From positions 1 to 9,941 of the forward strand of contig JAUIHD010000009.1 in the NCBI GenBank assembly GCA_030432135.1: a DNA stretch of 9,941 nucleotides. Reading direction: 5' to 3'. Origin of the DNA: a bacterium (GTDB lineage: Bacteria > Patescibacteriota > Minisyncoccia > Phycocordibacterales > 1-14-0-10-42-12). The notes beneath the pieces were generated by a model. The model saw only the letters and a program-made list of their open reading frames with translations. It was not told the origin of the DNA and made no database searches. Within the stretch, counting starts at the first letter, position 1, and each line of letters begins with the position of its first letter. Below, piece by piece: positions 1 through 6,878 of the stretch. Made by a program: the position numbers and the translations under genes.

Positions 1-560
1 TCTACTTTATTTTTTATACCAAACTGAAGATCTGTCCTGTCTTTAGAAGTTAAAGAACTGGTTTTTAGATATGCTCCTGGAAGATTTACACCTCGACGTC
101 CTTTAGTATTTCCACCAACAAGAATCTTACAGTTAATTTCATTTCCTTTTATATTTTCGACAATAAGTTTCTTCTTTCCATCATCAAGAAAAACGATACT
201 ACCTTTTTTAAGTTCTTTGTGGAGAGTCGGGTAGTTTACCCATACCTTTTTATCTGTTCCAATAAACTTTTTTCCTGTAACAATAGTAATTTTCTTTCCT
301 ACTTTGAGGTCCACACGTTCTGCTTCAAACTCGCCAATTCGAATCTTAGGTCCAGAGAGATCTTGAAGAATTGCAACCGGAGTATTAAGTTTTTTAGAAA
401 CTGATCGGAGATTAGTCACTCTGTTTTGATGTTCTGCAAAATCGCCATGAGAAAAATTGAGGCGCATAACATTAAGCCCTGCCTTCACAAGCTTTTCTAG
501 CATTTCTTTACTTTCTGTTGCAGGACCAATAGTCGCTACTATTTTTGTGTGTTTTTTCAT
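1..560 (-). CDS. pyk: Pyruvate kinase, N-terminal part (runs off window)
   Basis: Pyruvate kinase transfers phosphate from phosphoenolpyruvate to ADP in the last step of glycolysis, in the cytoplasm. The reading frame starts with ATG at 560-558 and stays open for 186 codons to the window edge, so the C-terminal part is missing. Residues 5-15 read TKIVATIGPAT and residues 32-39 MRLNFSHG, the conserved start of the barrel with the nucleotide/phosphate-binding Arg33, Asn35 and Ser37. Residues 65-76 read LQDLSGPKIRIG, matching the usual LDTKGPEIR segment with a D-L-S variant. Residues 126-128 (DDG) and 154-165 (KGRRGVNLPGAY) fit the B domain and the return to the barrel. The start is supported by the family alignment, which begins a few residues in. 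There is no Shine-Dalgarno motif upstream. The neighbour at 621 is divergent, so this is the first gene of its own unit. Confidence 0.95.
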   Translation of the reverse strand, partial: MKKHTKIVATIGPATESKEMLEKLVKAGLNVMRLNFSHGDFAEHQNRVTNLRSVSKKLNTPVAILQDLSGPKIRIGEFEAERVDLKVGKKITIVTGKKFIGTDKKVWVNYPTLHKELKKGSIVFLDDGKKKLIVENIKGNEINCKILVGGNTKGRRGVNLPGAYLKTSSLTSKDRTDLQFGIKNKV

Positions 561-620
561 GAGAAGCACAATACATTAAAATACATATAAAATCCAGATT
601 TTATTGCTATTATTACTTAT
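561..620. promoter_or_regulatory. Divergent promoter spacer between pyk and the TolB-like gene
   Basis: This 60-base AT-rich spacer must hold promoters for both divergent genes. On the plus strand TATTAT at 608-613 ends 7 bases before the ATG at 621. On the minus strand TATTGT (568-573) ends 7 bases before the pyk ATG at 560. Both spacings place the expected transcription start at or within about a base of the start codon. No convincing -35 element or Shine-Dalgarno sequence is visible. The hexamers are seen directly; their use as promoters is inference, and AT-rich sequence gives such hexamers by chance. Confidence 0.45.
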
Positions 621-1760
621 ATGAAAAAGAAAACTCTAATAATTATATTTCTTATTTTAATTATCATAATTTTAGGAGGTGCGAGAAAAAATAAAGACAA
701 AATTGACACCACCCCAGAACAACAAACTCCGATAAGTAATGACACACGAGTACTCACAGAAAAAGGGGGGCGTATTGCGTGGTACAAAGGAAGTGTACAC
801 GATTTGATCGCCTATGATGCAATCGTAAACAACAAAAATAAAAATACAGAACTATTCACAGTGCGTCCAGACGGCACAGAAAAATTCTGTGTAACATGTG
901 ATTCAGATATACCAAAAGGATTTATTGGTCAACCAGCATGGCATCCAGATGGCGAGTGGCTCATGGTGCAGGCAGAAAATGAAATATCGGAACATAACCT
1001 TTACACTCATATATCATGGGGTGTAAACAACGACCTGTGGCTTGTAAAACGAGACGGAAGTGAAACAGTAAAGATATGGGATACACCGGATGGTTACGCC
1101 GCACTCCATCCTCATTTCAATAAAGACGGATCAAAAATAATCTTTGCTGAAAGAGTGCCTACAGGAAAAAGAATTCCTTTAGGTAGAGCATTTAATACTC
1201 CCGGAGGTGAAAACCAATGGGATGGATGGAGAATACATATCGCCGATTTTGATATGAATGCAGAGGAGAAATTAAGTAATCATATAACATTATTTGATGA
1301 TACAGGCGGTATGTACGAGACTCATGAGTTTTATGATGACAATACTATTGTCTATTCACACACAAAAAATGGTGAGCCGTATGTCGACGATATCTATATG
1401 GTAGATATAGATGGTACCAACATACGCCACATGGTGGTAAGCCCTACTACTTGGGACGAACATGGATCATTCCACCCACTACGAAGAGAACTTATGGCGT
1501 TCATGTCGAGTCGAGATTTTAATTGGAACATTCAAAACGGAGATAAGGCGACAGATTTGCAAACAGAGTTGTATTTAAAAAATATTAATACCGGAGAAAC
1601 CCGCCGGATAAGTTCTGCAAATGAAGTTCTTGATGGACGTGCAGTTGTATCTGATTTTGATTGGAATAAAGATGGAAGTGAAATCGCTTTCCAGGTAGCA
1701 AGTCTCGATAGTGACAAAGAACCACAAATCTGGATCGTTGAAGTCGATCAGAATATCTAG
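621..1760 (+). CDS. Membrane-anchored or secreted TolB-like (PD40/WD40-type) beta-propeller protein
   Basis: A 379-residue protein whose residues 4-19 are an uninterrupted run of Ile, Leu and Phe after MKKK. This is a signal peptide or uncleaved N-terminal anchor; there is no lipobox cysteine. The remainder carries repeated PD40-type blades, each with a D-G turn followed by an aromatic strand: VRPDGTEKF with AWHPDGEWLMV (81-116), LVKRDGSE with HFNKDGSKIIF (141-175), MVDIDGTNIRH with SFHPLRRELMAF (260-294), and KNINTGETRRI with DFDWNKDGSEIAF (320-357). This is the pattern of TolB C-terminal and related propellers, which mediate protein or ligand binding or carry peptidase-type insertions. No catalytic triad is evident, so a binding role outside the membrane is most likely. 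C90-V-T-C93 is a CxxC pair that could form a disulfide or bind metal. It is the only plus-strand gene here, monocistronic and without a Shine-Dalgarno site. A tol gene symbol is not justified because no Tol-Pal partners are visible. Confidence 0.8.
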   Translation: MKKKTLIIIFLILIIIILGGARKNKDKIDTTPEQQTPISNDTRVLTEKGGRIAWYKGSVHDLIAYDAIVNNKNKNTELFTVRPDGTEKFCVTCDSDIPKGFIGQPAWHPDGEWLMVQAENEISEHNLYTHISWGVNNDLWLVKRDGSETVKIWDTPDGYAALHPHFNKDGSKIIFAERVPTGKRIPLGRAFNTPGGENQWDGWRIHIADFDMNAEEKLSNHITLFDDTGGMYETHEFYDDNTIVYSHTKNGEPYVDDIYMVDIDGTNIRHMVVSPTTWDEHGSFHPLRRELMAFMSSRDFNWNIQNGDKATDLQTELYLKNINTGETRRISSANEVLDGRAVVSDFDWNKDGSEIAFQVASLDSDKEPQIWIVEVDQNI

Positions 1761-1780
1761 TACGCACTAATACCTAACTG

Positions 1781-1802
1781 TACAACTGGTAGGACTACGA
1801 AC
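1781..1802 (-). repeat. Imperfect duplicate of the tRNA-Ile 3' end (att-like)
   Basis: This copy matches tRNA-Ile positions from the discriminator base through the T-loop (1907-1927) with one mismatch and one inserted base. Duplicated tRNA 3' ends are the usual trace of tyrosine-recombinase integration. The interval between the two copies is only about 100 bases, so no element with genes remains. The match is seen directly; the att interpretation is inference. Confidence 0.5.
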
Positions 1803-1840
1803 TCCTAGGAAACCCACGGTTTTTCCAATCCTTCCTCCAC

Positions 1841-1861
1841 GGGGAAACACCCAGTTTCCCC
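1841..1861. repeat. Perfect 8-bp hairpin, GGGGAAAC / GTTTCCCC
   Basis: GGGGAAAC (1841-1848) and GTTTCCCC (1854-1861) pair perfectly around a five-base ACCCA loop. A related weaker hairpin lies just upstream (GGAAACC 1808-1814 with GGTTTTTCC 1818-1826, loop CAC). Neither is followed by a clean T-tract, so they are not convincing intrinsic terminators, although one may help end the transcript of the plus-strand gene that stops at 1760. Confidence 0.5.
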
Positions 1862-1906
1862 GACCCCCTTCTGGTTCGAGTCCTCGAGGTAGTAAAAAAT
1901 ATTTTG

Positions 1907-1980
1907 TGCAACTGGTAGGACTCGAACCTACGACCTCTCCATTATCAGTGGAGTGCTCTAACCACCTGAGCTACAGTTGC
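1907..1980 (-). tRNA. tRNA-Ile (anticodon GAT)
   Basis: A complete 74-base cloverleaf. The 7-bp acceptor GCAACTG (from 1980) pairs with CAGTTGC (1914-1908) and the discriminator A is at 1907. The D arm is GCTC AGGTGGTTA GAGC. The anticodon arm is CTCCA-CTGATAA-TGGAG with GAT at 1946-1944. The T arm is GTAGG-TTCGAGT-CCTAC. The variable loop is AGGTC. The bases after the discriminator read CAA, so the CCA tail is not encoded and needs a CCA-adding enzyme. It lies downstream of 16S on the same strand, as in many rrn operons, but a strong terminator separates them and no tRNA-Ala or 23S follows. A small hairpin AGACG-TTTG-CGTCT (1994-1981) abuts the mature 5' end, and a T-run (TATTTTTTA) follows the 3' end. 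Confidence 0.97.
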
Positions 1981-2000
1981 AGACGCAAACGTCTCACTAA

Positions 2001-2006
2001 ATTATC
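2001..2006 (-). promoter_or_regulatory. Candidate -10 box for tRNA-Ile
   Basis: On the minus strand GATAAT lies about 20 bases before the tRNA 5' end, inside the 60-base gap between the 16S terminator and the tRNA. A weak TTGTTT lies 15 bases further upstream. An own promoter would be needed if the terminator at 2041-2072 is efficient. The call rests only on this near-consensus hexamer and the position. Confidence 0.35.
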
Positions 2007-2040
2007 AAAAATCTCGCTTAAAAACAAGGATTTTACGCAA

Positions 2041-2072
2041 ACATAAAACGCGACAATTGTCGCGTTTTATGT
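2041..2072. terminator. 32-bp perfect palindrome, probable intrinsic terminator of the 16S unit
   Basis: Positions 2041-2072 equal their own reverse complement over all 32 bases, centred between 2056 and 2057. The transcript folds into a 14-bp stem with an AATT loop. Its GC core CGCGAC/GTCGCG is flanked by AAAA before and TTTTATGTTT after in the minus direction, the layout of a Rho-independent terminator. By symmetry it could also act on plus-strand transcription. It abuts the 3' strand of the 16S processing stem (2073-2101) without a gap, so it is well placed to end the pre-16S transcript before tRNA-Ile. Confidence 0.8.
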
Positions 2073-2101
2073 GTCATATACTCCATCTTGTTTCATTTGC
2101 C
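2073..2101 (-). other. 3' strand of the pre-16S processing stem
   Basis: In the 16S direction this 29-base segment pairs with leader segment 3762-3790: 24 Watson-Crick pairs, 4 G-U pairs and one G-G mismatch at the nineteenth pair. A long helix joining 16S leader and trailer is the known substrate of RNase III-type pre-rRNA cleavage. It fixes the outer limit of the 16S precursor and shows the sequence between is one continuous rRNA transcript rather than a misassembly. Confidence 0.85.
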
Positions 2102-2244
2102 TTCTTACCCGGCTCGATTCGACTTACGTCAAACCGAGCAAGGGGCGGTCTTTCCCGCAGTCATATGCTTTTTACAGATGATACATAACATCTTATCCAT
2201 AAGGATAACCGACCGGATAAGTCCACATAAAGTGAACGGATCTC
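2102..2244 (-). ncRNA. Structured 143-base 16S trailer (or 3' extension of 16S)
   Basis: This lies between the position where 16S should end by alignment to E. coli and the processing stem. Read on the minus strand it forms a row of hairpins. These are GTTCAC/GTGGAC (2237-2221), TTATCC-TTAT-GGATAA (2208-2193), AGATG/CATCT beside it, GCGG-GAAAGA-CCGC (2158-2145), and an 11-bp stem CTCGGTTTGAC/GTCGAATCGAG closed by a GTAA tetraloop (2138-2113). Group I intron P, Q, R and S core elements were looked for and only a P-like GCGGGAAA was found, so it is not a convincing intron. No match to RNase P RNA, tmRNA or SRP RNA signatures was seen. No CCTCC occurs in the 16S direction. Confidence 0.55.
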
Positions 2245-3737
<1,493 letters not shown>

Positions 3738-3761
3738 TTCAAGAAGATTGCTCTTCATTAA

Positions 3762-3790
3762 GACAAATGAAACAAAATACAATATATGAC
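3762..3790 (-). other. 5' strand of the pre-16S processing stem
   Basis: Leader segment complementary to 2073-2101 over 29 positions (one mismatch, four G-U). It ends 24 bases before the mature 16S 5' end, a normal leader distance, while its partner lies 143 bases past the aligned 3' end. Cleavage in this helix, probably by RNase III, would release pre-16S. Confidence 0.85.
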
Positions 3791-3833
3791 TTTGTTCATT
3801 CTTATTCACACACTTGCTCTAAATCATATGTAA

Positions 3834-3845
3834 CTGTCAAAGATC
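3834..3845 (-). promoter_or_regulatory. boxA-like antitermination element in the 16S leader
   Basis: The leader RNA reads GATCTTTGACAG about 25 bases after the predicted transcription start. It resembles the rrn boxA (TGCTCTTTAACA) bound by NusB-NusE, which lets RNA polymerase pass through structured untranslated rRNA. A GTGTGTG stretch further along the leader resembles boxC. Position and sequence fit; binding is inferred. Confidence 0.6.
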
Positions 3846-3877
3846 TCGCTTTACCTAAAACCGGCAAAGTACGGACT

Positions 3878-3905
3878 ATTATACTCGACTTCATCTTTTG
3901 GTCAA
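3878..3905 (-). promoter_or_regulatory. Promoter of the 16S unit (TTGACC-16-TATAAT)
   Basis: On the minus strand TTGACC (3905-3900) and a perfect TATAAT (3883-3878) are separated by 16 bases, giving a start near 3871 and a leader of about 133 bases before mature 16S. It begins only 5 bases beyond the stop codon of the membrane-protein gene at 3911. The rRNA unit thus has its own strong promoter and does not depend on the upstream sec cluster. Confidence 0.85.
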
Positions 3906-3910
3906 GCGCT

Positions 3911-4597
3911 TTAAGCGGTTTCTGGAACTTCTGAAAGTGGGGCTACTATAAGCTCGGATTCCTTATGTTTTAAGACCCTATAAACATGTACCACTGCCAA
4001 AGCGGATACAGGCATAGTAACAAGAAGACCTACTCCGAACACGAAAAAACCTAAAATATTAAGTGCAAACACAGCTAAAGAAAACAGTAGCATTTTAAGC
4101 CAAACATCCTTTACCAGCCGATATGTTTCCTTGAGTGCTTGTATTGGTCCAATTTTTTCATCAATAACAGAAGCAAGTGCAAATATGAGTACTACAGTTA
4201 AGAAAACTCCAGGAATTACGAGTAGCGCAAATCCGACAACTATAAGAATATGGTTTATGATCCATGAAAAAAAGAATTTCCAAAACACCCCTTTCGTAGC
4301 AAACAGATCCTTCCATCCGTATACCCCATTATCATCTGCTTGCAGCATGATATACAGGTATCCAATCGGAATAATGAACCCGAGTACAGTAGCCGCTATA
4401 TTTACAAATAAACTAAGGAACGTAAATAATGGATCGTCTGCTATATGAGCAACGCTCTTCTCTATATTCTCAATAATAGAAGGTATTGCGGAGACAAAGA
4501 TATACACAGCCGATATGCCAATAAAAAACCATTTACGACCAAGGAACGTTTTCCAGCCTGCACGGAACAAATCTGTAACAAGTACTTCTTTTTTCAT
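3911..4597 (-). CDS. Multi-pass inner-membrane protein (YciC / DUF975 / GPDPase-membrane-domain type)
   Basis: A 228-residue integral membrane protein with hydrophobic segments near residues 22-40, 58-84, 108-142 and 167-208, probably six helices. The N-terminus MKKEVLVTDLFRAGWKTF is amphipathic, and the segment FALLVIPGVFLTVVLIFALA (123-142) followed by DEKIGPIQALKETYRLVKD is typical of a broad family whose members resemble the membrane part of glycerophosphodiester phosphodiesterases. No catalytic residues are recognisable and no function can be assigned. A role in envelope assembly is suggested only by location, 15 bases after secF. A perfect TATAAT ends 6 bases before its ATG, so it may also be transcribed alone as a leaderless mRNA. 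There is no Shine-Dalgarno motif. The C-terminal tail 211-228 is polar and charged. Confidence 0.85.
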   Translation of the reverse strand: MKKEVLVTDLFRAGWKTFLGRKWFFIGISAVYIFVSAIPSIIENIEKSVAHIADDPLFTFLSLFVNIAATVLGFIIPIGYLYIMLQADDNGVYGWKDLFATKGVFWKFFFSWIINHILIVVGFALLVIPGVFLTVVLIFALASVIDEKIGPIQALKETYRLVKDVWLKMLLFSLAVFALNILGFFVFGVGLLVTMPVSALAVVHVYRVLKHKESELIVAPLSEVPETA

Positions 4598-4603
4598 AAG
4601 GTA

Positions 4604-4609
4604 ATTATA
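4604..4609 (-). promoter_or_regulatory. Consensus -10 box placed for a leaderless transcript
   Basis: TATAAT on the minus strand is followed by TACCTT and then the ATG at 4597. A -10 hexamer normally spans -12 to -7, which puts +1 exactly on the A of the start codon. No good -35 is present at 16-18 bases. The hexamer lies between the secF stop codon and this gene. Confidence 0.55.
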
Positions 4610-4612
4610 CCT

Positions 4613-5497
4613 TTATTTAACTTTCTTGCCCCCAAAGAATACAAGGAGAGGACTTGCTAGAAAGATAGATGAGTAGGTACCCGCGATAATACCAATAAGA
4701 AGAGAAAGTACAAATGTTCTCACGGCTTCATTACTCACAAAGAAGAGAATGACAAGAGTAAAAATAAGTGTAATCGATGTATTAATAGATCGCGCCAGTG
4801 TTTCTTCAAGACTGCGCCCAACAAGCTTTTCGAAATTCTCTTCTCGACGCATACCCTTAAGAAGGTTTTCTCTAATACGGTCAAACACGACAATCGTGTC
4901 GTTAACGGAGTATCCGAGGATCGCAAGCATGGCTGTTACAAAAAGAAGGTCGACTTCTATGCCAAGAAAATATCCTAATAGAGAAAACACGCCAACAGGA
5001 ATAGAGATGTCATGAATGAGGGCAAGAATAGTTGCGAACGCGTAGCGCAATGATGGTACAGGCTCTGAGACTTTTCGGAAAGAAAGCATCACAAAGAGCA
5101 TGATAACGACTACGCCAACCGCAACTGCAATAATAACTTTTTTAAACAGTGCTTCACCTGCAAGAGGGCCGACTGTATTAAACCGTTCAAGCACAACGTC
5201 TCCACCCAAGAGATTTGTAATATTTTCTTGCTCATCCGTTGGTACCTCCTTCATACGAATAATGAAGTTTTGTTCTCCCGCAGGACGAACTGAAACCGAC
5301 TCGTAACCATTGTCGAGAAGTGTGTTTGTAACTGTTTCTACAGATGGTCTTTCTGATATGAACCTATATTCGGCAAGCGAACCCCCTGAAAAATCTATAG
5401 AGGGCTTAAGTCCGAAAAGAAGTACACAAACCCAAGATGCAACCACCAAAATTGCTCCGATACCAAGAAATATTTTTTTATTCTTTATAGCAAACAT
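4613..5497 (-). CDS. secF: Protein translocase subunit SecF
   Basis: SecF partners with SecD in the cytoplasmic membrane and uses the proton gradient to complete Sec-dependent export. This 294-residue protein has an N-terminal membrane helix (8-29) and the SecF signature SIDFSGGS (33-40). A periplasmic P1 domain spans about 40-118, and five further helices follow. The transmembrane-4 motif ILGYSVNDTIVVFDRIREN (193-211) contains Asp200 of the conserved D-D/N transport motif. Its length is normal for stand-alone SecF. The start codon lies 3 bases after the secD stop (TAA ATT ATG), so the two are surely co-transcribed and probably translationally coupled. No Shine-Dalgarno motif precedes it. Confidence 0.97.
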   Translation of the reverse strand: MFAIKNKKIFLGIGAILVVASWVCVLLFGLKPSIDFSGGSLAEYRFISERPSVETVTNTLLDNGYESVSVRPAGEQNFIIRMKEVPTDEQENITNLLGGDVVLERFNTVGPLAGEALFKKVIIAVAVGVVVIMLFVMLSFRKVSEPVPSLRYAFATILALIHDISIPVGVFSLLGYFLGIEVDLLFVTAMLAILGYSVNDTIVVFDRIRENLLKGMRREENFEKLVGRSLEETLARSINTSITLIFTLVILFFVSNEAVRTFVLSLLIGIIAGTYSSIFLASPLLVFFGGKKVK

Positions 5498-5500
5498 AAT

Positions 5501-6823
5501 TTATTTTTTTGAAAAACCACTCATAAATAATCCTTTCTTTTCTCCAAAAATCTCAAAAGCTGCTTTAAGGAAAATGCGTGAGATTGAAATTGCACTAAAC
5601 ATACTGACAATAGTTCCGAGTCCAAACGTAAGCGCAAATCCTTTTACCCCTGCTGTTCCAACCCAAAAGAGAATAATGGAGATCAAAATGCCAGAGAGGT
5701 TTGAGTCTCGTATAGATGACCACGCTCGTGCAAAGCCCTCTGGTATAGCATCTGCTACTTTTTTCCCGTTAATAATCTCCTCTTTTACTCGCTCAAAAAT
5801 AAGAATATTTGCATCAATAGCAATACCGATTGTCATAACAAACCCAGCAAGACCTGCAGCTGTAAGTGTCACAGGAATAACTTTAAATAGAGCAAGCATG
5901 AGTACTACATAAACAAGAAGTGCGAGCGATGCGATAATACCTGGAACCCTGTACCACACAATAAGGAACAGTGCGACGATAACAATACTCCAAATACCTG
6001 CAACAATTCCTGCATTAAAAGCATTTTCTCCGAGTGTTGGCCCCACAACTTGAGAAGAGCTTAATTCTATAGGAACAGGAAGAGCACCGAAGTTCAGATC
6101 CCTCGATAGAGTCTTTGCCTCATCAAGGGTAAAGCTCCCCGAAATAACTGCTTGCCCTCCTGCAATACGATCTCGAATAACTGGTGAACTCAAAAGTTCA
6201 CCATCAAGAAAAATGGCAAGCGGCTCACCGATATGATTTCCCGTAATCTCCTCAAAAAGATCTGCACCCTCGCTATTAAAATCTACAACCACAACTGGCT
6301 GACTTGGTCCCCCTACACCCTGCTGACCACCTTGAAAACTTACCTGTGACCGAGCAACAAAACGACCTGTAAGACCCGTATCAATAAATACCATTTGAGC
6401 ATCTGGATTCTCTACCTCAAGACTATTTGGATCGATTAGTTTGAATTCAAGTAGTGGTGTCTTTCCTATCTGCGCAACCGCCTCATCTATATCTGTGACG
6501 AATGGAAGTTCTACAATCAATCTATGATCAGGATTTCCAGAAATAAGCCCTGCCTGCTCCACCTGAACAATAGGTTCAGACACGCCAAATATATTTACTC
6601 GACGCTCGATAACCTCTTTGAGCGCATCCATACGCTCTCCCACTTCAGCGCCCGGAACACCAGCTACATCAGCTGTATAGACAAGTTCAGTCCCTCCGGC
6701 TAAATCAAGACCAAGAATAAAGGGAGATTTACTCTTAAACCCATCAATATTGCCAAGAGTGTATACACCAATAAGAGCAAAAATTACTATGTATATAAGG
6801 GACCAGGTCGTATATCTTTTCAT
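5501..6823 (-). CDS. secD: Protein translocase subunit SecD
   Basis: SecD forms the SecDF proton-driven export motor with the gene directly downstream. The 440-residue product has an N-terminal helix (7-25) and the signature LGLDLAGGTELVY (37-49). The periplasmic P1 region with ERRVNIFGVSEPIVQ (73-87) follows, then ALPVPIELSSSQVVGPTLG (247-265) leading into the membrane domain, and IGIAIDANILIFERVKEE (332-349) with the conserved Asp337 region. It is shorter than the E. coli protein, as usual where the first periplasmic domain is reduced. The start is fixed by MKRYTTWSLIYIV just before the first helix. A candidate promoter sits in the 55-base gap upstream, and no Shine-Dalgarno motif is visible. 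Confidence 0.97.
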   Translation of the reverse strand: MKRYTTWSLIYIVIFALIGVYTLGNIDGFKSKSPFILGLDLAGGTELVYTADVAGVPGAEVGERMDALKEVIERRVNIFGVSEPIVQVEQAGLISGNPDHRLIVELPFVTDIDEAVAQIGKTPLLEFKLIDPNSLEVENPDAQMVFIDTGLTGRFVARSQVSFQGGQQGVGGPSQPVVVVDFNSEGADLFEEITGNHIGEPLAIFLDGELLSSPVIRDRIAGGQAVISGSFTLDEAKTLSRDLNFGALPVPIELSSSQVVGPTLGENAFNAGIVAGIWSIVIVALFLIVWYRVPGIIASLALLVYVVLMLALFKVIPVTLTAAGLAGFVMTIGIAIDANILIFERVKEEIINGKKVADAIPEGFARAWSSIRDSNLSGILISIILFWVGTAGVKGFALTFGLGTIVSMFSAISISRIFLKAAFEIFGEKKGLFMSGFSKK

Positions 6824-6831
6824 GTTTCGTT

Positions 6832-6860
6832 ATGGTAAGGGAGTTTGTGCCTAATTGCAA
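6832..6860 (-). promoter_or_regulatory. Candidate secD promoter (TTGCAA-17-TACCAT)
   Basis: On the minus strand TTGCAA (6860-6855) and TACCAT (6837-6832) are 17 bases apart, each matching four of six consensus positions. Transcription would start about two bases before the secD ATG at 6823, another nearly leaderless arrangement. The boxes are weak, and read-through from the sugar transferase gene is equally possible. Confidence 0.4.
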
Positions 6861-6878
6861 TTGACTATGCACTCATCT

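Larger units (their letters stand above)
1761..1906. other. Gene-free spacer with tRNA-derived fragments and hairpins
   Basis: No open reading frame is credible here. Bases 1781-1802 resemble the last 21 bases of the adjacent tRNA-Ile gene (1907-1927): 20 of 22 aligned columns match, including the exact 14-mer CAACTGGTAGGACT. Bases 1873-1884 (GGTTCGAGTCCT) are an exact inverted copy of the tRNA T-arm segment 1917-1928. Between them lie two GGAAAC-type hairpins at 1808-1826 and 1841-1861. Neither fragment folds into a complete tRNA: the T-stem around 1873 does not pair and no acceptor or anticodon arm is present. It may be a remnant of integration at the tRNA 3' end, or a decayed tRNA gene. 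Confidence 0.55.

Noticed and set aside
219..404. 61-codon plus-strand open reading frame
   Set aside because: It overlaps the pyruvate kinase coding sequence on the opposite strand, which is supported by family motifs.
1760..1906. A second tRNA (such as tRNA-Ala) after tRNA-Ile
   Set aside because: Only T-arm and 3'-end fragments are recognisable. No acceptor pairing, D arm or anticodon arm can be drawn.
1781..1930. CRISPR-like repeats
   Set aside because: Only two direct copies plus one inverted fragment, all explained by the tRNA. No regular spacing and no cas genes.
5310..5912. 200-codon plus-strand open reading frame
   Set aside because: It is antisense to the start of secF and the end of secD, both certain. 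Its composition is a low-complexity mirror of membrane-helix codons.
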